In this document: in pieces, positions 1 through 6,555 of the stretch
Layout of the letters: the number at the start of each line of letters is the position of its first letter
Position numbering within the stretch: the first letter of the stretch is position 1
Assembly: GCA_963169155.1 (NCBI GenBank)
Contig: CAUJGI010000121.1
Span: 1 to 8,571, forward strand
Length of the DNA: 8,571 nt
DNA from: Chloroflexota bacterium
GTDB lineage: Bacteria; Chloroflexota; Anaerolineae; Promineifilales; Promineifilaceae
Reading direction: 5' to 3'
Notes under the pieces: generated by a model
Told to the model about the DNA's origin: nothing
What the model saw: only the letters and a program-made list of their open reading frames with translations
The model's database searches: none
Translations under genes and position numbers: made by a program

Positions 1-47
1 AAACAGTATTTTATTTGGCTCCAACTCTTCAAAAAGAGATACTGTTT
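1..47. repeat. Bulged inverted repeat at the window edge
   Basis: AAACAGTAT at 1-9 is the exact reverse complement of ATACTGTTT at 39-47. Just inside the right arm, CTCTT (25-29) pairs with AAGAG (34-38) around a 4-nt loop, so the two right arms are contiguous and the left side carries a bulge of about 15 nt. It lies in AT-rich DNA downstream of HK1. It may be an RNA hairpin, the end of a repeat element cut by the window, or chance. No U-tract follows on either strand, so I do not call it a terminator. Confidence 0.35.
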
Positions 48-100
48 ACAAACTACTTGTTTGCCTGAAAATGCAGTTGTGCACTCAAGCAGTGAATGGA

Positions 101-134
101 GGGAAGCATTTTGATCGAAACCAATTCGCTTCCC
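101..134. repeat. 7-bp inverted repeat downstream of HK1
   Basis: GGGAAGC at 101-107 and GCTTCCC at 128-134 are exact reverse complements separated by 20 nt. The element lies about 70 bp past the HK1 stop. On the minus strand it could form a modest hairpin, but the sequence after it is not T-rich. The rest of 1-202 is AT-rich, and I see no gene in it. Confidence 0.3.
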
Positions 135-202
135 ATTTGACTATAAATTATTCGTAAAATAAATCTTAATCTCAATAGGAAAAAAAGGTTGTTGACGTGC
201 CT

Positions 203-1894
203 TCACGCTGCGTTCACAAAACGCTGTTTGTGCTGTGGCGGGCTGAGCTTGTTGGTGTTGTGCTGATTATGCGGCAGTTGGGGCAGTACCGGTAAATAGG
301 CAGAGAAGCAGCTTCCCTTGCCTTCTTCGCTGGTAACTTCAATTTTACCACCATGGGCCTCCACCAGCGCTTTGGTGATTGCCAGACCCAGGCCCGTGCC
401 GGGTGCCAGCTTACGGTGAGAGACGACCCGGTGAAAGCGGTCAAACACGTGAGGCAGATCCTCGGCGGGAATGCCAAAACCGGAGTCTCGGACCTGCAAA
501 ATGAGGCGATTGTCTTGCGTGGTGAGGGTGACAGAAACACGGCCGTTGATCGCTGTGTACTTGATGGCGTTGGTAATAAGGTTGTTGAGGATGCGCTCCA
601 TGTGATTTTGATCCGCATGGACAAAGGTATGCCGGTCAAGACCAGAAATGGTCAGGTCAATCGCCTTACTTTCCGCCTGAACCTGAACCACACTCAACAC
701 CTTTTCGGCCACAACCGCAAAATCAAAATCCGTCTTTTCCATCGGTACCTGACCATCGGCTTTCAATTTTTCCAGGTCCAAAATATTGTTCACGATGTCC
801 GTCAGCGCCTCCTGGCTGTGCAAAACGGCATCGATCATGTGGGGCTTCTGCTGGATGATTTGTGGGTATTCTTTCAGCATCGTGGCATACATGTTGATGC
901 TGGTGAGCGGCGACTTCATATCGTGGGTCAGCACAGCCAGAAACGCATCTTTTTCTTGCATCACCTTTTGCAGCTCTTCCGTCCGCTGCGTCACGATGCT
1001 CTCCAGGTTGTTCATATGGGCCTGCATCTGGCTCACGTACAACCGAAACGCATAGGCCGAGAGCACAATGGGCATAAAGAAAATGATAATGCCAACTAAC
1101 CCAAACTGCTCGACAGCCAGGGCCAACGTGCCGCCGCCAACCGCCAAAATCATAATGTTGATGGGAGCAGCCCACAAATTTTCCTGCCACATCGCCAGCG
1201 GGCTGACCCCTGGCCCCTGCTTCAGGCGAATGATAACCATCAGCATGGCAAAGTTAAGCTGGTCGTAAAGAACGGCCGTTACAATCCACGGTGCCATTTG
1301 CCCAAACAGCGTACCTTGCCCCAGCAGCTTCTGAAAATAGACAAAAACCAGGCCTGCCACATAAATCGCAATGCTGTGCATCCCGGCATTAAATGCCAGG
1401 GGTTCCCAGCTGCCCCGCCAGGAGTTCCGATTGCCAATCTTCATGAACCAGACGGCCAGGGTACAAACGGCCGCTGCAACGGCGGCCGCCCCAGGCCCAA
1501 ACAAGGGAATGAGCGCCATGCTAACGGCCGTACCAACCTCAAACCCGATACCCCGTTCTGGCGTGCTCACAATGGTGGTGGTCAGCTCTGAAAAAGCAGC
1601 CAGCGCCAGAATCAGGAGAAACACCGACTTTGGTTGAAAGCCAGGAAACTGAAACAAACCAACCACTACCAGCGCCAGTCCAACAAACGTAATGACCAGC
1701 AAGTACAAAAAGTAGGGTTGGTAAAACCTTGTCTTATTCACAGTGATTGCTTTTACTCGTTTGGGCAATTTGACAAAGTTGAGCAGACTACGGTTTTGAC
1801 AAAATGCAAGACAACCTTGAAGCGTTTCGTAACAGCCAGAAAAGTTAGTAGAAGCGTGCCCAACTATGGCTCTTATTTGAACAAACACAATCAT
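203..1894 (-). CDS. Membrane sensor histidine kinase (HK1)
   Basis: An orphan sensor kinase that should autophosphorylate on histidine and pass the phosphate to an unseen response regulator. Residues about 60-285 form a multi-pass membrane sensor of roughly six to seven hydrophobic segments, loosely like MASE-type integral sensors. A short coiled coil (about 285-318) leads into the dimerisation helix with an intact H-box THDMKSPLT (H324). The ATPase domain has the N-box NNLITNAIKYT (437-447), G1 DSGFGIP (D470) and G2 GTGLGLA (499-505). There is no HAMP, PAS or receiver domain. The last 25 or so residues are a Gln/His/Asn-rich tail. The start is uncertain: the ATG at 1894 has no Shine-Dalgarno sequence, and the first 50 codons are AT-rich and unlike a membrane-protein N-terminus. 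A GTG at 1739-1741 (residue 52), just before the first membrane segment, is a plausible real start, although it also lacks a clear ribosome site. The gene follows the S41 peptidase by 142 bp. Kinase identity is secure; the signal sensed is unknown. Confidence 0.93.
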   Translation of the reverse strand: MIVFVQIRAIVGHASTNFSGCYETLQGCLAFCQNRSLLNFVKLPKRVKAITVNKTRFYQPYFLYLLVITFVGLALVVVGLFQFPGFQPKSVFLLILALAAFSELTTTIVSTPERGIGFEVGTAVSMALIPLFGPGAAAVAAAVCTLAVWFMKIGNRNSWRGSWEPLAFNAGMHSIAIYVAGLVFVYFQKLLGQGTLFGQMAPWIVTAVLYDQLNFAMLMVIIRLKQGPGVSPLAMWQENLWAAPINIMILAVGGGTLALAVEQFGLVGIIIFFMPIVLSAYAFRLYVSQMQAHMNNLESIVTQRTEELQKVMQEKDAFLAVLTHDMKSPLTSINMYATMLKEYPQIIQQKPHMIDAVLHSQEALTDIVNNILDLEKLKADGQVPMEKTDFDFAVVAEKVLSVVQVQAESKAIDLTISGLDRHTFVHADQNHMERILNNLITNAIKYTAINGRVSVTLTTQDNRLILQVRDSGFGIPAEDLPHVFDRFHRVVSHRKLAPGTGLGLAITKALVEAHGGKIEVTSEEGKGSCFSAYLPVLPQLPHNQHNTNKLSPPQHKQRFVNAA

Positions 1895-1920
1895 GCAGAA
1901 TTGTGTATCGTATTAGTCAG

Positions 1921-1948
1921 TCTATAGGATTAGATATATATCTGTAAA
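1921..1948 (-). promoter_or_regulatory. Candidate sigma-70-type promoter for HK1
   Basis: Read on the minus strand, TTTACA (1943-1948, five of six to the -35 consensus) is followed after 16 nt by TATAGA (1921-1926, four of six to the -10). Transcription would start near 1914, about 20 nt before the ATG at 1894 or about 170 nt before the alternative GTG at 1741. It lies in the only AT-rich gap between the peptidase and HK1. The sequence match is moderate and this is a prediction. Confidence 0.35.
1932..1943. repeat. 12-bp perfect palindrome in the HK1 promoter region
   Basis: AGATATATATCT is a perfect palindrome. It lies almost entirely within the spacer between the candidate -35 and -10 boxes, touching the edge of the -35 box. 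That placement suits an operator for a dimeric regulator, but an alternating AT run can also be palindromic by chance. Confidence 0.4.
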
Positions 1949-2036
1949 GTCTTGCTTTAGTACCAGTAGTGTCTTCCCACGCGGTAAGCACCCGAGGCAG
2001 ACAGAGGATTGTTTGGTCAAAGATAACAAAACATTG

Positions 2037-3179
2037 TTAATTTCCAGAGGAGATTTGAGCCAGCGCCGCCGCCAAAGTTTCGTCAACGGCCGTTTCTGGA
2101 TCATCCGGCGCGGCAACAGCCGGTTCAAACCCAACATCCTGGTACGACACACCGTTTGGCGTGTGCCAATAGCCAATGGTGTACTCAAAAAGATAATCAT
2201 CCTTCAGAGGAACCGTATTTTGAATCGTGCCCTTGCCAAACGTCGTGGAGCCAATTGTGGTGCCCCGGCCTGTTTCCTGAATTGTTGAAGCTACGGTTTC
2301 GGCGGCGGAATAAGTAAACTCGTTCACCAGCACATACAGAGTCACAGAAGGCGCAATTGCGCCACCGTTGGCCGAAAAAAGCTGCGTCCGGCTGTCCTTC
2401 AACGTCACCTCAAAAAGAGCGCCTGTTTCGATAAAGTTGCTCAAAACGTCTTGCGCCACCGTCATGGAACCGCCCCCATTAAACCGCACGTCCCAAATAA
2501 TGGCCGGGGGATTCGTGCCCATGATAGCTGTCAGGGCTTCCTCAAACAGCTGCGGCACATTGGTGGTAAAGGTATATTGCGCAATATAACCAACGCCGTT
2601 GTCTAAAATTTCCCATTCCAGGGCGACTCTTTCCACTCGCTTGGGGGAAAAGTTGAGGATTTCCCCATTGCGCTCAATTACCAGGTGGGCTGGTTCCCCC
2701 ACCGGGCCACGGAAAAGAAGCGCCGAGCCGGTAAGCGTGGTGGCGGCATTAACCGGAATGCCGTCGATGGAAAGCAGAATATCTCCAACCCGCACGCCAG
2801 CTTGATCGGCCGTACTGCCAGACACAACCGTTTCGATGACCATCTGTCCGGCTTCGTTAATGCTAGGCACCAGACCAATCACCCCGGTTTCCCCGGCCAT
2901 ATCGGCGGCAAACTTTAGGGAGCTGGGCGGTGGAACCACAACAGCAAACGGATCATCTACAATACTCAGCATGCCTTGAACGGCCGCAACCGAAAGCGCC
3001 TCATCGCTGGGGATTTCGCCGGGGAAGTCGCGCTGAATAATCTGTTTTACCTGATCGTCCAGGGTGGTTTGCCGGGAAATTAGCTGACTGCGTAAGGTCC
3101 AGCCAATGACCAGCCAGATCAGAGAAATGAGGACGAAGTAGATCGCCTGCATCACACTTTCACGCGAAAGATTTTTCAT
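2037..3179 (-). CDS. Membrane-anchored S41 (C-terminal processing) peptidase with PDZ domain
   Basis: A 380-residue S41-family serine peptidase that cleaves proteins outside the cytoplasmic membrane; the family (Prc/CtpA) often recognises substrate C-termini through its PDZ domain. One anchor helix spans residues 11-29. A conserved DDPF (75-78) precedes a PDZ domain (about 96-180, with GDILLSIDG at 132-140). The protease core has VLVNEFTYSAAE (283-294) and TFGKGTIQ (313-320). Aligned on E. coli Tsp, S291 is the nucleophile and K316 the general base, with the expected 25-residue spacing. Two details differ: the residue matching Tsp D441 is E302, and the usual RxNPGG loop reads RFNGGG (232-237), so Pro is Gly. 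The ATG start is supported by AGGAAG (complement at 3188-3193), 8 nt upstream. It begins only about 20 nt beyond the terminator of the peptide gene, with no room for a separate promoter there, so expression may come from readthrough or a promoter inside the peptide gene. Length is on the short side for bacterial Ctp proteins but complete. Confidence 0.95.
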   Translation of the reverse strand: MKNLSRESVMQAIYFVLISLIWLVIGWTLRSQLISRQTTLDDQVKQIIQRDFPGEIPSDEALSVAAVQGMLSIVDDPFAVVVPPPSSLKFAADMAGETGVIGLVPSINEAGQMVIETVVSGSTADQAGVRVGDILLSIDGIPVNAATTLTGSALLFRGPVGEPAHLVIERNGEILNFSPKRVERVALEWEILDNGVGYIAQYTFTTNVPQLFEEALTAIMGTNPPAIIWDVRFNGGGSMTVAQDVLSNFIETGALFEVTLKDSRTQLFSANGGAIAPSVTLYVLVNEFTYSAAETVASTIQETGRGTTIGSTTFGKGTIQNTVPLKDDYLFEYTIGYWHTPNGVSYQDVGFEPAVAAPDDPETAVDETLAAALAQISSGN

Positions 3180-3198
3180 AAAGACCGCTTCCTATCAT

Positions 3199-3234
3199 AA
3201 AAAAACGGCTGCGCGAATTTTGCACAGCCGTTTT
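3199..3234 (-). terminator. Strong intrinsic terminator after the repeat-peptide gene
   Basis: On the minus transcript a 13-bp stem forms between the complements of 3222-3234 and 3202-3214, around a 7-nt loop, and runs into seven U (complement of 3199-3205). One pair is G-U on the minus transcript but would be an A-C mismatch on the plus transcript, which supports minus-strand function. It is about 35 nt past the peptide stop codon, and its U-tract ends just before the ribosome site of the S41 gene, so it may act as an attenuator for the peptidase. Confidence 0.88.
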
Positions 3235-3269
3235 GGTATTAGGCTAATCTGTTTAGTTGAATAAAACGA

Positions 3270-3488
3270 CTATCCCGTCCAGATATAACCGCCGGTCCAG
3301 ATGTAGCCGCCAGTCCAAATATAGCCGCCGGTCCAAATGTAGCCACCGGTCCAAATATAACCACCCGTCACGTTGGAAATACCTTCAGCCAGCTGAGGCA
3401 AACCACCATTCAGGGCAAACATGGCCACAGGGACAAGGAGGACGGCCAAAAGAACAACAAGGCTAATCACCAAGTAACGCTTTGACAT
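3270..3488 (-). CDS. Small secreted/membrane peptide with five GGYIWT repeats
   Basis: A 72-residue protein of no family I recognise. Residues 1-4 are polar and basic (K3, R4), 5-26 form one strongly hydrophobic segment that is either a signal peptide or a membrane anchor, 27-41 are a linker, and 42-71 are five consecutive identical hexapeptides GGYIWT, closed by Gly72. The C-terminus is therefore unusually rich in Trp, Tyr and Gly, with no Cys. The ATG at 3488 is preferred over the in-frame ATG at 3566 because AGGAG (complement at 3499-3503) sits 10 nt before it and the basic-then-hydrophobic N-terminus starts exactly there. Codons differ between repeats only at synonymous third positions, so this is a real, selected protein. 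The gene has its own leader and a strong terminator, which suggests a separately and perhaps highly transcribed unit. The next gene downstream is an S41 peptidase. Possible roles, all inferred: a processed signal or RiPP-like peptide, a surface adhesive or aggregating peptide, or a membrane-active peptide. W-containing short repeats at C-termini of some secreted subtilases are a loose parallel. Confidence 0.87.
   Translation of the reverse strand: MSKRYLVISLVVLLAVLLVPVAMFALNGGLPQLAEGISNVTGGYIWTGGYIWTGGYIWTGGYIWTGGYIWTG
3276..3365 (-). repeat. Five tandem 18-bp units encoding GGYIWT
   Basis: Five in-frame 18-bp units make up the 3' end of the small peptide gene. The units differ only at the third bases of Gly, Tyr (TAT/TAC), Ile (ATT/ATC) and Thr codons, and the encoded hexapeptide is identical in all five. 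Such a pattern shows purifying selection on the peptide rather than a recent slippage expansion. Confidence 0.95.
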
Positions 3489-3498
3489 ATTACACTCT

Positions 3499-3503
3499 CT
3501 CCT
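3499..3503 (-). promoter_or_regulatory. Ribosome binding site that fixes the peptide start
   Basis: The minus strand reads AGGAG (within AGGAGAGAG), 10 nt before the ATG at 3488. It is the clearest Shine-Dalgarno sequence in the window and decides the start against the upstream in-frame ATG at 3566. Confidence 0.75.
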
Positions 3504-3515
3504 AAATTTGATTTT

Positions 3516-3554
3516 TGCAAGGACTACGATGGGGAAACGATGCAAGGACGATGG
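3516..3554. repeat. Direct repeat in the leader of the peptide gene
   Basis: TGCAAGGAC occurs at 3516-3524 and 3541-3549, exactly 25 bp apart. Each copy is followed by GATGG, with two or three extra bases in the first copy. The pair lies between the candidate promoter and the ribosome site of the peptide gene. It could be a pair of regulator sites or a leader RNA element. Confidence 0.5.
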
Positions 3555-3576
3555 TGGTGCACGCAAGTTTTAAGTA

Positions 3577-3604
3577 ATTATGCCCATTATGAAAAAAACG
3601 GCAA
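3577..3604 (-). promoter_or_regulatory. Candidate promoter for the repeat-peptide gene
   Basis: On the minus strand TTGCCG (complement at 3599-3604) is followed after 16 nt by CATAAT (3577-3582, five of six to the -10 consensus); a second CATAAT lies at 3586-3591. Transcription would start near 3570, giving a leader of about 80 nt that contains the direct repeat. The seven-T tract in the spacer might also belong to weak termination of the upstream VWA transcript, although I see no good stem before it. Confidence 0.35.
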
Positions 3605-3645
3605 CGCTGAGAGGTGATATTTTTCCTGAATTTGGGTGGCTAATG

Positions 3646-6552
3646 TCACGTTTCCTGATCTTGCTGCTGCTTTTTCTTGAGGAGGCGGGCCGCCAGGGTG
3701 GCTGAATCGCCACTCTTGGCGGCTTTAGGCGCTGGTGGTGGTGCCGCGGGGGCAGACGGCCGTTCCCCATCCCCCCCCTCTTTCTGCGACAAAATTACGG
3801 TTGGTTTTGCCTCTTGCATCGACGGCGGCGTTGCCGAGCTGCCCTTTTCCGCGCGCTGCTTCGCTTCAAAAAGGCGCGATACCTGCTCCGTGCGTGGCGC
3901 GGGGACTACGGTGGCTGGCTGCCAACGGCCAAACGTCGCGGCCCAGGCCCGTTCCCAATCGCGCCGGGTGACTACCAGACGACGCAACGCAATGTCTACC
4001 GGCAGCAGCAGCACTGCAAGCAGCGTCAGCCACGTCCAGACCGGGCGGGTGGTGGCTTCAGAGGGGAGGCTGTGGTCGAAAACGGCCGTTGCCAACCCCG
4101 CCAAATCCTGCCCGCCCGTCAACGTGGCGATGTTTGCCAGAAGCTGTGGATTTGTCTCAAACTCGCGGTATTCCGGCGAATAGCCTAGCACCCAGCCGCT
4201 GGTCTGACCCACGACATTTTCCTCTGTGCCGTCGGAACCCGCCACGCGGATGAAGTACGCGCCATCGGTTTCCGGGGCGAACTCGGCTTCGTAGCGGCCG
4301 GGAGCCACCTGACTGAGCGTCACGTTTTGCACCGAGCCATCAGGGGCCACGACGTTGGCTTCCATCGTCAAACTGTTGAGGAAGTCGCCGCTGCTGCCGC
4401 GCGCGTCCACCGTCAGCGTCGCCTGCTCATCGGTGTAGGTCACCACTGTCTCCACGTTGCTGTCGCGGTCCTGTGAGATGGTCCAGCGCACCGTCTGCGC
4501 CCAGAACGCGGGGAAACCTTCCCACTGCACCCAGTCACGCCCCCAGCGCCCGGTGGCGTCTGAGGTCCAGGCGATGGAGCGACCCAGGCCGTACTGCCAT
4601 GCCGCCAGCACCGGGTCACCCTGTTCGGAGTTCAAAATTACCTGGGCCGTGTCTTTGGGGCTGGTGCCGACATAGCCGTAGAGGGGTGGTACGGCCGTAA
4701 TGCCCGCCAAAATCGGACTATTGCTGACCAGACTGGGGAAAAATCGCTCTTCCACTAAATAGGTGCGCTGAATTGAGGTGGTTTCCTGCGTAAAAATCTG
4801 GGGCAAATTAGCCGCTTCGTTGGTGAAGTGGAAACGGCCGTTACCCCACTGCGCCACCTGCTGCAGCCAGGGCACATCTGGACCATTGCCGATGGCAACG
4901 GCCGTAACCGTCACCCCTTCCGCAACCAGCGAAGCGATCAGCGGTTCGACCCCCTCTTTTTGCTCCGAATCGGACCCATCGGCCAGCAAGATGATGTGCT
5001 TGACCTGGTTGGGGCTGTCTGCCAGGGCCGCCGCAGCCGCTTCCAGGCCGGTGCGCACGTAAATACCGCCGCCGCCCGCGCCAATCTGCCGGATCAGGCT
5101 GATGGCCTCTTCACGCTGGCTGGCGGGCAGCGGCCCGATGGGATTGTCCGGCTGCGTGTCCACCGGGAAGACGGCAATCTCGTCAAAATCGTTGAGCAGC
5201 TCCACCACGCGCACCGCGCCTTCGGCCGCCAGCTGAATTTTCTGCACACCACCCTCGATGGCGCTCATGCTGCCCGAACGGTCAATCACAATGACGATGC
5301 TTACTGAGGGGAAGCGTTCCTGGTCCTTGATCTGCATCTCCACGGGCAGCGTTTCTTCCAGCGGGGTGCGGAAGTAGCCGCCCACACCGTAGCTTTGCGG
5401 CCCACCCACGGCAACCAGACCGCCGCCCAAATCGCGCACATAGCTTTGCAGCACTTCCATCTTGCGCGGCGACAGATTTTTGGCATTCACGTTCACCAGG
5501 ATGACGCTGGCGTAATTGCTCAACTCGGCCAGGCTGGCGGGCAGATCCGCGGGCGTGGTGCGATCCACGACCAGGCCGGTGGCTTCCAGCGCTTGCCGCA
5601 GCTGGGGCGATTCGTCCGGCTGGGCGGTGCCATCATCGGCAACGGTGCCGTCGTTGGCCACCAGGAGCACACGCGGCGGCCCGGTGATTTCGGTGTAGGC
5701 GGCCAGCTCGTTATTTTGGAAGAAGGTGTCGGTGGCCGGGGTGAGCTGCACGCGGTAGCGGGCAAATTCCTGCTCCAGGGCGCGCAGCCGCACGGCAAAA
5801 TTGTTGGCACCGCGCCGCAGCTGCACCGCTTCTTCATACACCACATTGCCGCCGGACAGGACGCGCAGGGTGGCGGGCATGTCGGCGCTGCTCTCGGCGG
5901 TGATGTCCAGGCGGAACGTTTCCCCCTGGCTGATGCGCGTGGGGGCGCTGACGCTGGTGAGCAGCGCTTCGGCGGCGGTGGCTGCGCGCCCCAGCAGCAC
6001 GTAGCTGATCTGCACGCCGCTGTTGGCCGCCAGCCGGGCCGCCTCGTTGGCATCGCCCACGGTGGCCGTGCCGTCGCTCAAAATCACCAGGCGGCGCGCC
6101 GAGCCAGCCGGGAAGAGGGCCATGCCCAGGCGGATCGCCTCGGCGATGTCGGTTTGCAGCGCCTGGGGCACAGAACTGACGGGGGCCAGTTCGGCCAGGC
6201 CGCTCATCGGCCGTTCGACGAGGGCATTGGCGCCAAAGAGGATAACGGCCGCTTGATCGTTCGGCGTCATGCTTTCCAGGGAGGTGCGGATATAGGATTC
6301 GGCCGTTTCGGCCTGGGCCGGGCTGATCGAGTCGGAGGCATCGACGAGGAAGACGACGGCCAGCTCATCGGCGGCGCGTACCAGCTGGGTGCCCGCCAGG
6401 CTGAGGATGAGCAGCAGCATGATGAGGATGCGCAGCGCCAGACTGGTCCAATCGCGCCAACGCCGCCCCCCCGCACGCCGCGGCTGCCCCAACCAGAAGA
6501 AGTAGGGGACGGTCAGCAGCAGCAGCAGGGCGAGAGGGGTAGTGAAGTTCAC
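3646..6552 (-). CDS. Large membrane protein with two VWA domains and a split GATase1-like domain
   Basis: A 968-residue protein of the BatA-like / VWA plus glutamine-amidotransferase-like type, common in Chloroflexota and Planctomycetes and poorly characterised. Two N-terminal membrane helices (about 4-20 and 37-56) precede a first VWA domain (about 63-195) with an intact metal site (D71-x-S73-x-S75, plus D160). An Ig-like stretch (200-290) leads to the first half of a GATase1-like fold (about 293-405, with GGGLVAVGGPQSYGVGGYF). A second VWA domain (about 417-590) has D424-x-S426-x-S428, T501 and D525. The fold then appears to resume (about 620-692, with DPVLAAWQYGLGRSIAWTSD), so the second VWA seems inserted into it. 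Another Ig-like domain (about 700-785), a helix (838-858) and a Pro/Ala- and Lys/Gln-rich tail finish the protein. The start is GTG with no Shine-Dalgarno sequence; heptamer repeats lie directly before it, but the N-terminus is typical of the family. No catalytic Cys-His pair is visible, so a binding or scaffold role is likelier than enzymatic. Metal-dependent protein binding is inferred from the family. Confidence 0.94.
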   Translation of the reverse strand: MNFTTPLALLLLLTVPYFFWLGQPRRAGGRRWRDWTSLALRILIMLLLILSLAGTQLVRAADELAVVFLVDASDSISPAQAETAESYIRTSLESMTPNDQAAVILFGANALVERPMSGLAELAPVSSVPQALQTDIAEAIRLGMALFPAGSARRLVILSDGTATVGDANEAARLAANSGVQISYVLLGRAATAAEALLTSVSAPTRISQGETFRLDITAESSADMPATLRVLSGGNVVYEEAVQLRRGANNFAVRLRALEQEFARYRVQLTPATDTFFQNNELAAYTEITGPPRVLLVANDGTVADDGTAQPDESPQLRQALEATGLVVDRTTPADLPASLAELSNYASVILVNVNAKNLSPRKMEVLQSYVRDLGGGLVAVGGPQSYGVGGYFRTPLEETLPVEMQIKDQERFPSVSIVIVIDRSGSMSAIEGGVQKIQLAAEGAVRVVELLNDFDEIAVFPVDTQPDNPIGPLPASQREEAISLIRQIGAGGGGIYVRTGLEAAAAALADSPNQVKHIILLADGSDSEQKEGVEPLIASLVAEGVTVTAVAIGNGPDVPWLQQVAQWGNGRFHFTNEAANLPQIFTQETTSIQRTYLVEERFFPSLVSNSPILAGITAVPPLYGYVGTSPKDTAQVILNSEQGDPVLAAWQYGLGRSIAWTSDATGRWGRDWVQWEGFPAFWAQTVRWTISQDRDSNVETVVTYTDEQATLTVDARGSSGDFLNSLTMEANVVAPDGSVQNVTLSQVAPGRYEAEFAPETDGAYFIRVAGSDGTEENVVGQTSGWVLGYSPEYREFETNPQLLANIATLTGGQDLAGLATAVFDHSLPSEATTRPVWTWLTLLAVLLLPVDIALRRLVVTRRDWERAWAATFGRWQPATVVPAPRTEQVSRLFEAKQRAEKGSSATPPSMQEAKPTVILSQKEGGDGERPSAPAAPPPAPKAAKSGDSATLAARLLKKKQQQDQET

Positions 6553-6555
6553 GGT

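Noticed and set aside
178..200. Terminator of HK1 at the T7 tract
   Set aside because: On the minus strand only about 4-5 bp (AAGG/CCTT) precede the T-run with a large loop, which is too weak to call.
353..1099. 248-residue plus-strand open frame opposite HK1
   Set aside because: It lies antisense to the conserved kinase core and shows no recognisable motif or ribosome site.
2024..2039. TAACAA/TTGTTA hairpin overlapping the peptidase stop codon
   Set aside because: The stem is 6 bp and AT-rich with no U-tract after it; likely chance.
3202..3240. Terminator working on the plus strand
   Set aside because: On that strand the stem has an A-C mismatch and only four T follow, and no plus-strand gene ends there.
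3276..3365. 18-bp repeats as a CRISPR-like array
   Set aside because: The units are directly adjacent with no spacers, and they are in frame and translated.
3489..3566. Upstream in-frame ATG extending the peptide by 26 residues
   Set aside because: The added residues are derived from the leader direct repeat, and the ATG at 3488 has the ribosome site and begins the basic-hydrophobic signal.
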